A stretch of 64,000 bases of DNA from Haloferax denitrificans ATCC 35960 (GTDB taxonomy: Archaea; Halobacteriota; Halobacteria; Halobacteriales; Haloferacaceae). The stretch spans positions 62,001-126,000 of the forward strand of contig NZ_AOLP01000004.1 of the NCBI RefSeq assembly GCF_000337795.1, given 5' to 3'. The notes below the pieces were generated by a model. That model did no database searches. It worked only from the letters and a program-made list of their open reading frames with translations, and was not told where the DNA came from. This document shows positions 26,330-35,580 of this stretch, in pieces. The translations under genes and the position numbers were made by a program. Every line of letters begins with the position of its first letter. The stretch's first letter is position 1.

Positions 26330-27643
26330 ATGTCCGGCAAGACCCTCGCTGAGAAACTGCTTTCGGCGAAGTCCGGCACCGACGCCCGCGCCGGCGACTA
26401 CGTCGAGGCCGACGTGGACGTGGCGATGGCCCACGACATCACCGGGCCGCTCGCGTTCCAGACGTTCGACGAGGTGACGGGCGACGACGGCGAGCTGTTC
26501 GCGCCCGACCGGACCGTCTTCACCATCGACCACCACGCCCCCGCGGACGGCGTGCAGGCCGCGAACAACCACAACGCGGTCCGCGAGTTCGCGGCGGAAC
26601 ACGGCGCACACCAGTTCGACGTGGGCGACGGCATCTGCCACGCCGTGCTCGTCGAGGAGGGCTTCGTCGGCCCCGGCGACCTCGTCATCGGCGCGGACTC
26701 CCACTCGACGACCTACGGCGGCATCGGCGCGTTCGGGACCGGCGTCGGCTCGACCGACCTCGGGACCGCGCTCGCGACGGGCGAACTCTGGTTTCGCGTC
26801 CCGAAGACCCTGCGCTTCGAGGTCGACGGCGACCTCCAGGACGGCGTCTACGCGAAGGACCTCATCCTGCGCTTCATCGGCGACGTGGGCTTCGACGGCT
26901 GTACCTACATGGCCGCCGAGTACGCCGGGAGCACCATCGAGTCGCTCCCGATTCACGAGCGTCTCGTCCTCTCGAACATGGCCATCGAGATGGGCGGCAA
27001 GACGGGACTCGTCGCGCCCGACGAGCGCACCGAGTCGTACCTCGAACGCCAGACCGGGAACGAAATCGACCTCGGCGACGCGTTCGTCTCCGACGACGAC
27101 GCCGACTACGAGGCGGTCCACACGTACGACGCGGCCGCTCTCGCCCCGCAGGTCTCGAAGCCGTCGAACCCCGAGAACGCGGTCGACGTGACCGAGGTCG
27201 CGGGCACCGAAATCGACCAGCTGTTCGTCGGCACCTGCACGAACGGCCGGTACGAGGACATCAAGGTCGTCGCGGACATCCTCGCGGGCGAGACCATCGC
27301 CCCGAACGTCCGGATGGTCGTCGTCCCCGCCTCGAAGTCCGTCTACCAGCACATGCTCCAGACGGGCGTCTTCCAGACGCTCACCGACGCGGGCGCGGTC
27401 ATCCAGAGCGCCGGCTGTGGCCCCTGCGCGGGCTACCATCAGGGCGTCCTCGGCGACGGCGACGTCTGTCTCGCCACGGCGAACCGGAACTTCCCCGGCC
27501 GCGAGGGGTCGATGGAGTCGTCGGTCTACCTGTCGAGTCCGGCGACCGTCGGAGCGAGCGCGCTGTACGGCGAAATCACCGACCCCCGCGAGGTCGAGAC
27601 GAAACGCTACGACGACACGGTGTTCGCGGAGGTGCTTCCATGA
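26330..27643 (+). CDS. Aconitase-family hydratase, large subunit (LeuC-like)
   Basis: A 437-residue archaeal-type LeuC/homoaconitase large subunit. The [4Fe-4S] ligands are visible: Cys in VGTCTNGRYED, and two in SAGCGPCAGYH. Other motifs are GADSHSTTYGGIGAFGTGVGSTD and FTIDHHAP. The family hydrates or isomerises isopropylmalate, homocitrate, maleate, citraconate or dimethylmaleate. No other leucine genes are nearby, and the partners are catabolic. I infer maleate/citraconate-type hydratase rather than leucine biosynthesis. It begins one base after the lyase stop and overlaps the small subunit gene. Confidence 0.9.
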   Translation: MSGKTLAEKLLSAKSGTDARAGDYVEADVDVAMAHDITGPLAFQTFDEVTGDDGELFAPDRTVFTIDHHAPADGVQAANNHNAVREFAAEHGAHQFDVGDGICHAVLVEEGFVGPGDLVIGADSHSTTYGGIGAFGTGVGSTDLGTALATGELWFRVPKTLRFEVDGDLQDGVYAKDLILRFIGDVGFDGCTYMAAEYAGSTIESLPIHERLVLSNMAIEMGGKTGLVAPDERTESYLERQTGNEIDLGDAFVSDDDADYEAVHTYDAAALAPQVSKPSNPENAVDVTEVAGTEIDQLFVGTCTNGRYEDIKVVADILAGETIAPNVRMVVVPASKSVYQHMLQTGVFQTLTDAGAVIQSAGCGPCAGYHQGVLGDGDVCLATANRNFPGREGSMESSVYLSSPATVGASALYGEITDPREVETKRYDDTVFAEVLP

Positions 27644-28170
27644 CTGACGCGTTCGCCGGCGACGGCGGCCGTCCCGACCCCGCAGAACCCGGTCGCGCGT
27701 GGGTCTTCGGCGACAACATCGACACCGACCAGATAACCCCGTCGCGCTTCATCGTCTCGTCGGACCCCGACGAACTCGCCAGCCACGCCTTCGAGGACCT
27801 CAGACCCGAGTTCTCCGGGTCGGTCGAGACCGGCGACTTCGTCGTCGCCGGCGAGAACTTCGGAAGCGGGTCGTCGCGGGAGCACTCGCCGCTGTCGCTC
27901 GTCGGCGCGGGCGTCTCGGCGGTCGTCGCGCAGTCGTTCGCGCGCATCTTCTTCCGCAACGCCATCAACCTCGGCCTGCCGGTGCTCATCTGCCCCGGCG
28001 CGGACGCCATCGAGGACGGCGACGAGATTCACGTCGACCTCGACGCGGGCGTCGTGACGAACCACACGCGAGACGAGACGTACGAGGCGGAGGCGCTCCC
28101 CGAGTTCCTCCAGTCGCTCGTCGAACAGGGGGGGCTGAAAGCCTACACGAAGGCGAAACTCGACGGCTGA
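27640..28170 (+). CDS. Aconitase-family hydratase, small subunit (LeuD-like)
   Basis: A 176-residue swivel-domain subunit. It has the expected GDNIDTDQITPSRF, GENFGSGSSREHSPLSLVGAGVSAVVAQSFARIFFRNAINLGLP. In archaeal LeuD-type proteins the residues after the first motif (YLRT or YLVY in characterised methanogen enzymes) help set the substrate. Here the region reads SRFIVSSDP, unlike either, which agrees with a non-leucine substrate. It forms the active enzyme with the preceding large subunit and is the last gene of the plus-strand catabolic operon. Confidence 0.9.
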   Translation: MTDAFAGDGGRPDPAEPGRAWVFGDNIDTDQITPSRFIVSSDPDELASHAFEDLRPEFSGSVETGDFVVAGENFGSGSSREHSPLSLVGAGVSAVVAQSFARIFFRNAINLGLPVLICPGADAIEDGDEIHVDLDAGVVTNHTRDETYEAEALPEFLQSLVEQGGLKAYTKAKLDG

Positions 28171-28283
28171 GCGGGCACTCGGCTCACGTTATACCGCTTC
28201 CGCCGCACCCGACGCACCGACCGCGACCGAAACAGAGGCACCCGCGAACGCCGTTCCGAGACGACGATTTTTATCTGCTCTCA

Positions 28284-29468
28284 CTACTTTCGCGCGTCCC
28301 AGTAGAGGAGTCCGGCCGCGACGACGAGACAGACAGCCAGCCCCGCGAACGCGGCGACGTAGCTTGCGTAGGTGGCGACGATGCCGACGTACGCCGGTCC
28401 CAACGCGTTCGCGCCGAGGAACAGCGCCCGCGCGCCCCCGAGGTCGGCCCCGCGGTCGGCGTCGGGCGCGTTGTCCATGATGATGGCGTCCGCGAGCGGG
28501 AACTCCGTCTTGTAGCCGGCCGCGAGCGCGACGACGGAGACGTAGATGAGCGGGCGCGCCTCCACGGCCGAGAGGACGGCGAGCGCGCCGGCGGCCACGA
28601 GCATCCCGACGACGGCGATTGACTCGCGGCGGAACCGGTCGCTCAGGCCGCCGGCGACGGGCTTGATGGTGATGCCGACGGCGAAGACGATGGCGAACGT
28701 CGCGCTCGCCAACTGCTGGTCGAACCCCTTCGCCTCGATGAGGTAGGTCGGAAAGAAGTTGATGACGCCGCCGACCATGAAGTAAAACAGCCCGAACGCG
28801 AGGAGCGTCCGGCGCTGTTCCGCGCTGGCGAAGAGGCGACGGAGCGTCCCCGAGACGTGGAGTTCGGGCGACCCCACGGCGTAGCCTTCTCTCGACCAGA
28901 ACGCGTAGAGGACGGTGAGGCCCGCGAGGACGACGGCGACCGGGAGAAACGGCGTCCGCCACGTCGCGTAGGTCAACGCGAGGATGGCGAGCCCCGAGGA
29001 GACGAGGCCGCCGAGGTCGGTGCCGGCGGCGTAGAGGCCGAGCGCCCGGCCGCGGCGTTCGACGAACAGGTCAGAGAGGAGCGCCCGCGAGGGGATGGCG
29101 AACAGCCCCTTCCCGAGTCCCGTGATGACCGCCGCGGCGACGAAGCCCGCGAGGCCGCCGGCGAGGCCGAACGTGGCGAAGCCGAGGACGAGGATGCCCA
29201 GTCCGGGGACGATGAGCGTCGCCCGCGTCCAGCGGTCGGAGTACTCGCCGCCGGGGTACTGGGTGACGGCGTAGACGCCCTGAAACAGCGCCAGCGCGAT
29301 GCCGGCGGTCGCCTCCGTTATCTGTAGCTCCTCGATAATCGTCGGCAACAACGGCGACAGGAGAAACCGGCCCGTCTGGAGGACCGCCCACGCCAGCGAC
29401 ACGGTGACTAACATCCGACCCGGGTAGCCCGCAAGCAAACGCTCGTCGGACGTCGGCTGTTGGTTCAC
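28284..29468 (-). CDS. Major facilitator superfamily transporter
   Basis: A 394-residue membrane protein with about twelve hydrophobic segments and the MFS loop motifs (GGEYSDRWTRATLIVPG after TM2; GGLSDRFRRESIAVVG in the second half). The substrate is unknown. It is convergent with the LeuD gene across 113 nt and may export or import a compound of the island. I chose GTG 29468 (MNQQPTSDERLLAGYPGR); the frame is open further upstream to 29633 but runs through the AT-rich promoter region. Confidence 0.85.
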   Translation of the reverse strand: MNQQPTSDERLLAGYPGRMLVTVSLAWAVLQTGRFLLSPLLPTIIEELQITEATAGIALALFQGVYAVTQYPGGEYSDRWTRATLIVPGLGILVLGFATFGLAGGLAGFVAAAVITGLGKGLFAIPSRALLSDLFVERRGRALGLYAAGTDLGGLVSSGLAILALTYATWRTPFLPVAVVLAGLTVLYAFWSREGYAVGSPELHVSGTLRRLFASAEQRRTLLAFGLFYFMVGGVINFFPTYLIEAKGFDQQLASATFAIVFAVGITIKPVAGGLSDRFRRESIAVVGMLVAAGALAVLSAVEARPLIYVSVVALAAGYKTEFPLADAIIMDNAPDADRGADLGGARALFLGANALGPAYVGIVATYASYVAAFAGLAVCLVVAAGLLYWDARK

Positions 29469-29785
29469 ACCCTGCGTACTCCGACCTGCTACCAATGGGT
29501 TACGATTCCGGAACGTCGTTCCGGTCGTCGCGTCGCGGCCCCGAAGCCCGCGGCGAGTGGAGAAATAAACAATATTGAGTTTATTATGCCGTCTCGTAAG
29601 GACGAACCCCGTCACAAAAATGGCTCTAAACACGAATATTGGATTAGAATTTCTACAAATTTCACAATTTTTAAAATTTGTGAAATTATAAACTCAGTAC
29701 TGTTTATTTATCTGCCGCAGAATCCCCTCCGTCCTCGATGGCCGCCGCACGAATTTTTACCTCCTGTGCTCGCGTCGGTGCGGGT
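29469..29785. other. AT-rich divergent promoter region
   Basis: These 317 bases between the MFS transporter and the VOC gene are strikingly AT-rich from about 29565 to 29710, compared with the flanks. They include a near-perfect palindrome at 29658-29687 (separate entry). No coding sequence is apparent. Confidence 0.6.
29658..29687. promoter_or_regulatory. 30-bp palindrome, TTCACAA-N10-TTGTGAA class
   Basis: Arms AATTTCACAA (29658-29667) and TTGTGAAATT (29678-29687) are exact inverted copies. The 10-nt AT-only spacer is itself almost symmetric. It lies between divergent MFS and VOC genes. The core arms and 10-nt spacing recur at 59768-59793, suggesting a shared regulator. Confidence 0.6.
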
Positions 29786-30187
29786 ATGGACGCGACGGCA
29801 ATCGACCACGTGAACCTCCGCATCCCCGCCGACGGCCTCGACGCCGCGGTCGAGTTCTACCGCGACGCGCTCGGCTTCGACATCGAGAACCGCGAGCTGT
29901 TCGAATCGGGCGAAAAGCCGTTCTTCTCCGTTCGGCTCACCCCGGCGAGCGTCATCCACCTCCGGCCGGCCGAGAACTTCGACCCGCCGACCGAGACCGC
30001 CTTCGACCACGTCGCCATCGAGTTCGCCCACGACATCGACGAACTCCGCGACCACCTCGAAGCCGCGGGCGTCGAAATCGACCGCCAGCTCGAACCCCTC
30101 GGGGCGACGGGCGTCGCGCCCGCGGTGTACGTCACCGACCCGTTCGGCTACACGCTGGAACTGAAAGCCGCGGCTGACGACGACTGA
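29786..30187 (+). CDS. VOC (glyoxalase/dioxygenase fold) family protein
   Basis: A 133-residue vicinal-oxygen-chelate protein. It begins IDHVNLRIPADGLDAAVEFYRDALGF and ends VTDPFGYTLELKAA. Candidate metal ligands are His9, a His in AFDHVAIEF and the Glu in TLELK. Such proteins include lactoylglutathione lyases, epimerases and extradiol dioxygenases, and the substrate cannot be assigned. I place the start at ATG 29786. Confidence 0.85.
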   Translation: MDATAIDHVNLRIPADGLDAAVEFYRDALGFDIENRELFESGEKPFFSVRLTPASVIHLRPAENFDPPTETAFDHVAIEFAHDIDELRDHLEAAGVEIDRQLEPLGATGVAPAVYVTDPFGYTLELKAAADDD

Positions 30188-30218
30188 GCCGCCCGAGACG
30201 GCCCCGACGGCGACCGAC

Positions 30219-30869
30219 CTACAGCACGTACTGGGCGACGGCCGCCATCACTTTTCTTTCCGCCCGACGCAGGTGTTCCTCGGCGGTCCGACGGGAGACG
30301 CCCATCTCGTCGGCGATGGTCCCGGTCTCGATGCCGCGGGGGAACTCGTAGTAACCGCCGCGAAACGCCAGTTCGAACGCCTCGCGCTGGCGACCGGTGA
30401 GCTCTGGCATCGCGTCGGCGGGGGCCAACAGCGGACCGCTCCCGCTGGCGAACGACACCGACCGCTTGGACTCGACGCTCACGTCGAACCCGCTGTCCAC
30501 GAGGTCGCGGAAACACGCGGTCAGGTCGTCGGCCGAGACGGCGAGCAAACGGCACACTTTGGCCCCGTCGCGGTAGCGAAGCGGCGGCACGAGGAGGAGA
30601 CCGTGTTTCTGCACGTAGCCCTCGATGTGGTCGATTTCGTGGTGTCGGAGGCAGTCGGCGGTGACGACGACGAGTTCGTCGCCGCGCTCGACCGACGCCG
30701 CCACGCCGACGGTGTCGCGGACGCGGTCGAGGATGTCGGACCCGACGCCGCCGCTCACGTTGAGCATATCGCAGTGGTCGTTACACCACAACTCGACGGT
30801 CGCGGCGCTGTCGGCGGTCGCCGCCGCGTAGGCGCTGTCGTCGCGTATCCGAAGGCTCGCCTCGTACAC
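30219..30869 (-). CDS. HTH-10 (bacterio-opsin activator type) regulator, probable hut regulator
   Basis: A 216-residue regulator with a C-terminal HTH-10 domain (LTGRQREAFELAFRGGYYEFPRGIETGTIADEMGVSRRTAEEHLRRAERKV), the haloarchaeal Bat-type helix-turn-helix. The N-terminal 150 residues form a family-typical input domain rich in Cys and His (ELWCNDHCDML; TADCLRHHEIDHI), perhaps for ligand or metal sensing. It is divergent from hutU with only 88 nt between the start codons, so I infer control of histidine degradation. Confidence 0.88.
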   Translation of the reverse strand: MYEASLRIRDDSAYAAATADSAATVELWCNDHCDMLNVSGGVGSDILDRVRDTVGVAASVERGDELVVVTADCLRHHEIDHIEGYVQKHGLLLVPPLRYRDGAKVCRLLAVSADDLTACFRDLVDSGFDVSVESKRSVSFASGSGPLLAPADAMPELTGRQREAFELAFRGGYYEFPRGIETGTIADEMGVSRRTAEEHLRRAERKVMAAVAQYVL

Positions 30870-30892
30870 GAGTACGCGATTGTTCCGTCACC

Positions 30893-30921
30893 CGTATATA
30901 AATGTCCCACCGTGAGGTGGG
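30893..30921. promoter_or_regulatory. Shared TATA element and operator-like palindrome for hut divergon
   Basis: TATATAAAT (30895-30903) sits 26-34 nt from the minus-strand start at 30869, and further upstream of hutU on the plus strand. Right beside it is an exact inverted repeat, CCCACC-GTGA-GGTGGG (30906-30921), 37 nt before the hutU ATG. This is a good candidate operator. Confidence 0.5.
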
Positions 30922-30957
30922 GAAATCGCTACTCGGCTTCCGCCCGAAGGTACCGGT

Positions 30958-32712
30958 ATGAACGACCAGCAATCGTCGGCACAGCGGGACCGACTCGGCG
31001 ACCCGAGCGACGAGTGGCTCGCGTATCAGGGCGCGCCCACCGGGACGGACATCGAGTGTAAGGGGTGGCGACAGGAGGCGGCGCTCCGGATGCTCAACAA
31101 CAACCTCGACCCCGAGGTGGGAGAGCGCCCCGAGGACCTCGTCGTCTACGGCGGGACCGGTCGCGCCGCCCGCTCGTGGGACGCCTACGACGCCATCCTC
31201 GCCGAACTCCGCGACCTCGCCGACGACGAGACGCTCCTCGTCCAGTCGGGCAAGCCGGTCGGACGGTTCCCGACCCACGAGCGCGCCCCGCGGGTCCTCA
31301 TCGCCAACTCGAACCTCGTCGGTCACTGGGACGACTGGGAGCACTTCCACGAACTGGAGGCCGAGGGGAAAATCATGTACGGCCAGATGACCGCCGGGTC
31401 GTGGGCGTACATCGGCACGCAGGGCATCATTCAGGGCACCTACGAGACGCTGGCCGAACTCGCCCGCCAGCACTACGACGCCGACCTGCGGGGGAAGCTC
31501 GTCGTCACCGGCGGCCTCGGCGGGATGAGCGGCGCACAGCCCCTCGCGGTGACGATGAACCACGGGGTCTGCATCGCCGCCGAGGTGCAGGCCGACCGCA
31601 TCGAGCGCCGGGTCGAGACGGACTACCTGATGGAGTTCGCCGACTCGCTGGACGAGGCGCTCGAAAACGCCAAAGCCGCCGTCGAAGCGGGCGAGCCTTA
31701 CAGCGTCGGCGTCCAGATGAACGCCGCGGACATGCTCGAAGAACTGCTCGCGCGCGACGAGATTCCCGACGTGGTCACCGACCAGACCAGCGCCCACGAC
31801 GAACTCGAAGGCTACTACCCGAGCGGCTACACCGTCGAGGAAGCCGACCGGCTCCGCGAGGACGACCCCGAGAAATACGTCGAAGAGAGCCTCGACACGA
31901 TGGAGCGCCACGTGCAGGCCATCCTCGATTTACAGGACGCGGGCGCAATCGCCTTCGAGTACGGCAACAACCTCCGCGGGCAGGTCCAGAACCACCGCGG
32001 GATGGAACACGCCTTCGACTTCCCCGGGTTCGTCCCGGCGTACATCCGCCCGATGTTCTGCCGCGGGCGCGGGCCGTTCCGTTGGGCCGCGCTCTCCGGC
32101 GACCCCGCCGACATCCACCGCACCGACGAGGCGATTCGGGCGCTGTTCCCCGAAAACGAGTCGCTCATGCGCTGGATAGACCTCGCACAGGAGCAGGTGT
32201 CGTTTCAGGGACTCCCCTCGCGCGTCTGCTGGCTCGGCTACGCCACCGACGACGAGGGGGTCACCGAGCGCGCCCGCTTCGCCCTGAAAATCAACGACCT
32301 CGTCGCCTCGGGCGAGGTCTCCGCGCCGGTCGTCGTCACCCGCGACCACCTCGACGCCGGGTCGGTCGCCAGCCCGTACCGCGAGACTGAGGCGATGCGC
32401 GACGGCACCGACGCGGTCGCCGACTGGCCCATCCTGAACGCGCTTCTCAACACCGCCGCGGGCGCGGACATCGTGAGCGTCCACGACGGCGGCGGCGTCG
32501 GCATCGGCAACTCCCTGCACGCGAACAACCACGTCGTCCTCGACGGCTCGGACCTCGCGGCGGAGAAGGCCCGCGCCGTCTTCACGACCGACCCCGGCAT
32601 GGGCGTCATCCGCCACGCCGACGCCGGCTACGAGGACGCGCTGGACGAGGCGACCCGGTCGAACGTCCGAATCCCGATGCGGGACCACGACGCGGTCGGT
32701 GATGGCGAATGA
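30958..32712 (+). CDS. hutU: Urocanate hydratase
   Basis: HutU adds water to urocanate to give imidazolonepropionate, step two of histidine degradation, using tightly bound NAD as electrophile. The 584-residue protein has family motifs [32 protein letters not shown] (NAD region) and the conserved Cys in [11 protein letters not shown]. Length matches the family. It is the first gene of the hut operon and overlaps hutI by 4 nt. Confidence 0.97.
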   Translation: MNDQQSSAQRDRLGDPSDEWLAYQGAPTGTDIECKGWRQEAALRMLNNNLDPEVGERPEDLVVYGGTGRAARSWDAYDAILAELRDLADDETLLVQSGKPVGRFPTHERAPRVLIANSNLVGHWDDWEHFHELEAEGKIMYGQMTAGSWAYIGTQGIIQGTYETLAELARQHYDADLRGKLVVTGGLGGMSGAQPLAVTMNHGVCIAAEVQADRIERRVETDYLMEFADSLDEALENAKAAVEAGEPYSVGVQMNAADMLEELLARDEIPDVVTDQTSAHDELEGYYPSGYTVEEADRLREDDPEKYVEESLDTMERHVQAILDLQDAGAIAFEYGNNLRGQVQNHRGMEHAFDFPGFVPAYIRPMFCRGRGPFRWAALSGDPADIHRTDEAIRALFPENESLMRWIDLAQEQVSFQGLPSRVCWLGYATDDEGVTERARFALKINDLVASGEVSAPVVVTRDHLDAGSVASPYRETEAMRDGTDAVADWPILNALLNTAAGADIVSVHDGGGVGIGNSLHANNHVVLDGSDLAAEKARAVFTTDPGMGVIRHADAGYEDALDEATRSNVRIPMRDHDAVGDGE

Positions 32713-33950
32713 GTCGCACGCCACAGGACTCACCCGGTCTCACGGTCGTCCACGACGCGGCCGAACTGGTCGTCGGCCCCGACGAGGGAACCAGCGTCGT
32801 CGTCCTCGAAGACGCCGCGTTCGCCGCGCTCGACGGCGAGGTCGTCGCCGTCGGGCCGACGGACGAAGTCCTCGCCGAATACCCGGTCGCAGACGCCGAC
32901 ACCGCAATCGACGCGACCGGCAAGACGGTCCTGCCGGGCTTCGTCGACCCGCACACCCACGCGCTGTTCGCGGGCGACCGCTCCGACGAGTTCGTGGCGA
33001 AGTTACGGGGCGCGACCTACGAGGAGATTCTCGCCGACGGCGGCGGCATCCTCCGCACCGTCGACGCGGTCCGCGAGGCCTCCGACGAGGAGTTGGCGGC
33101 GAACCTCACCGGACATCTCGATGCGATGCTCGCCCACGGGACGACGACGGTCGAGGTGAAGACCGGCTACGGCCTCGACACCGAGACCGAACTGCGGATG
33201 CTCTCGGCTATCGACGCGGCCGGGTCTGACCACCCGGTGGACGTGGTTCCGACGTTCATGGGCGCGCACGCCGTCCCGCGCGGGATGGACGCCGAGGCGT
33301 ACACCGAGTCGGTCGTCTCCGACCAACTCCCCGCGGTCGCCGAGCAGGGCGTCGCCGAGTTCTGCGACGTGTTCTGCGAGCGCGGCGTGTTCACCGCCGA
33401 GCAGTCCCGCCGGATTCTGGAGGCGGGCCGCGACCACGGTCTCACGCCGAAGATTCACGCCGACGAGTTCGCCGCCATCGGCGGCACCGACGTGGCGGCC
33501 GCGGTCGGCGCGGCCAGCGCTGACCACCTGCTCCACACCGACGACGAGGGCCGAGACGTACTCGTCGAAGCCGGCGTCACGCCGGTCATGCTCCCCGGCA
33601 CGGCGTTCGGTCTCGGAGCCGACTACGCCGACGCCCGCGCCTTCCTCGACGCGGGCCACGAGGTCGCGCTCGCCACTGATTTCAACCCGAACTGCTTCGC
33701 TCGAAGCATGAGCTTCGTCGCCACCCTCGCAAGCGTCGGCATGCGAATGACGCCCCACGAGGCGATTCGGGGCGTCACGAGCGCCGCCGCGGGCGCGCTC
33801 GACCTCGACGACGGCACGGGTACGCTCCGCGCCGGAAGCCCGGCCGACGCCGTCGTGCTCGACGTGCCGACCGCGTCGCACCTCTCCTATCGGTTCGACA
33901 CGAACCCCGTTTCGACCGTGCTGAAATCGGGGGTGGTCGCCCGTGAGTGA
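32709..33950 (+). CDS. hutI: Imidazolonepropionase
   Basis: HutI hydrolyses imidazolonepropionate to N-formimino-L-glutamate. This 413-residue amidohydrolase shows the metal-binding HxH in [19 protein letters not shown], the family motifs [10 protein letters not shown] and KIHADEF, and LATDFNPN with the metal Asp. It overlaps hutU by 4 nt and hutH by 8 nt, indicating translational coupling. The product would need a formiminoglutamase (HutG) or a two-step route, for which no gene is visible here. Confidence 0.97.
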   Translation: MSRTPQDSPGLTVVHDAAELVVGPDEGTSVVVLEDAAFAALDGEVVAVGPTDEVLAEYPVADADTAIDATGKTVLPGFVDPHTHALFAGDRSDEFVAKLRGATYEEILADGGGILRTVDAVREASDEELAANLTGHLDAMLAHGTTTVEVKTGYGLDTETELRMLSAIDAAGSDHPVDVVPTFMGAHAVPRGMDAEAYTESVVSDQLPAVAEQGVAEFCDVFCERGVFTAEQSRRILEAGRDHGLTPKIHADEFAAIGGTDVAAAVGAASADHLLHTDDEGRDVLVEAGVTPVMLPGTAFGLGADYADARAFLDAGHEVALATDFNPNCFARSMSFVATLASVGMRMTPHEAIRGVTSAAAGALDLDDGTGTLRAGSPADAVVLDVPTASHLSYRFDTNPVSTVLKSGVVARE

Positions 33951-35529
33951 CGCCGCGTCGCTCCCCGAGTCGGTCACGCTCGACGGCGAGTCGCTGACCC
34001 CCGAGGACGTGGCCGCCGTCGCCCGCCACGACGCCCCGGTCGAACTCGCCGCCGAGTCGCGCGAGCGGATGCGCGAGTCGCGCGAGCGCGTCGAGTCCGT
34101 CCTCGACTCCGGCGAGCCGGTGTACGGCGTCAACACCGGCTTCGGCCACCTCGTGGAGACCCACATCGACCGCGAGGACATCGAGCGACTCCAGACGAAC
34201 CTCGTCCGGAGCCACGCCGCCGGCGCGGGCCGCGAACTCACCCGCGAGGAGGTCCGGTCGATGATGGTCAGCCGGGCCAACACGCTCGCCAAGGGCTTTT
34301 CGGGCATCCGACCATCGGTGGTCGACCTGCTCGTCTCGATGCTCGACGAGGGCGTCCAGCCGGTCGTCCGCTCCCGCGGGAGCCTCGGCGCGAGCGGCGA
34401 CCTCGCGCCTCTCGCGCACATGGCGCTCGTCCTCATCGGCGAGGGCGAGGCCCGCGTCGACGGCGAGCGACTGCCGGGCGACGAGGCCCTGCGCGCCGCC
34501 GGCTTGGAGCCGGTGACGCTCGCCTCCAAGGAGGGCCTCGCGCTCATCAACGGGACGCAACTCACCGTCGGCCTCGCGGCGCTGTTCGTCGTCGACGCCG
34601 AGCGAACCGTCGAGGCCGCCGACGCCGCCGGCGCGCTCACGACCGAGGTCACGATGGGCACCACGGCGAACTGCGACCCCGCCATCCACGAGATTCGCCC
34701 CCACCCCGGCCAGCGGGAGAGCGCGGCCGAGATTCGCCGCCTCACCGCCGACTCGACCGTCCTCGAATCGCACAAGGACTGCGAGCGCGTGCAGGACGCC
34801 TACTCGATTCGCTGTCTCCCGCAGGTCCACGGCGCGGTCAGAGACGCCGTCTCGCACCTCCGCGAGGCCGTCGAGGTCGAACTCAACAGCGTCACCGACA
34901 ACCCGCTCGTCTTCCCGGCGGGCGCGGTTGACGAGCGCGCGCCCGGCACCGACGCGGCCGCCGTCGTCTCCGCGGGCAACTTCCACGGCGAACCGCTGGC
35001 GCTCCGCCTCGACTACGCCGCCGGCGCGCTGACCGAACTCGCGGCCATCTCCGAGCGCCGGACCGACCGGATGCTCAACCCGGACGTACAGGAGTCGTAT
35101 CTCCCGCCGTTCCTGACCGAACACAGCGGCCTCCGGTCGGGGTACATGATTGCGCAGTACACCGCCGCGGCGCTCCTCAACGAGTGCCGGTCGCTCGGTC
35201 GCCCATCCATCGATTCGACGCCCGTCAGCGGCGGGCAGGAAGACCACGTGAGCATGAGCGGCCAGAGCGCCCTCAACGCCCGCACGGTCGCCGAGAACGT
35301 CGCGACCATCGTCGGCGTCGAACTCCTCTGTGGCTCGCAGGCCGCGGAGTTCCTCGGCGACGGCCTCGAACTCGGCACCGGCACGGGTGCCGTCCGCGAC
35401 GCGATTCGGTCCGTGGTTCCGCCGCTCGACGAGGACCGCCGACTCGACGGCGAACTGGAGACCGCGGCCGACCTCGTCCGGTTCGGCGCGATTCGCGCGG
35501 CCGTCGCGGACGCCGGGCTCGCCGACTGA
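33943..35529 (+). CDS. hutH: Histidine ammonia-lyase
   Basis: HutH deaminates histidine to trans-urocanate. The 528-residue protein has the Ala-Ser-Gly triad at residues 150-152 (GSLGASGDLAPLAH) that cyclises to the MIO prosthetic group, plus YGVNTGFGHL and the C-terminal SGQEDHVSM-like motif (VSGGQEDHVSMSG). It starts at GTG 33943, inside the end of hutI. It is last in the operon although it catalyses the first step. Length is typical. Confidence 0.97.
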   Translation: MSDAASLPESVTLDGESLTPEDVAAVARHDAPVELAAESRERMRESRERVESVLDSGEPVYGVNTGFGHLVETHIDREDIERLQTNLVRSHAAGAGRELTREEVRSMMVSRANTLAKGFSGIRPSVVDLLVSMLDEGVQPVVRSRGSLGASGDLAPLAHMALVLIGEGEARVDGERLPGDEALRAAGLEPVTLASKEGLALINGTQLTVGLAALFVVDAERTVEAADAAGALTTEVTMGTTANCDPAIHEIRPHPGQRESAAEIRRLTADSTVLESHKDCERVQDAYSIRCLPQVHGAVRDAVSHLREAVEVELNSVTDNPLVFPAGAVDERAPGTDAAAVVSAGNFHGEPLALRLDYAAGALTELAAISERRTDRMLNPDVQESYLPPFLTEHSGLRSGYMIAQYTAAALLNECRSLGRPSIDSTPVSGGQEDHVSMSGQSALNARTVAENVATIVGVELLCGSQAAEFLGDGLELGTGTGAVRDAIRSVVPPLDEDRRLDGELETAADLVRFGAIRAAVADAGLAD

Positions 35530-35580
35530 GCGGTCGCGTCGGTACTGCGGCGACCGCGGCCACTGCCGGCCGCCTCCGCC

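Noticed and set aside
26330-28170. LeuCD annotated as 3-isopropylmalate dehydratase for leucine synthesis
   Set aside because: No leuA or leuB is nearby, the genes overlap catabolic partners, and the LeuD loop differs. Not excluded, but less likely.
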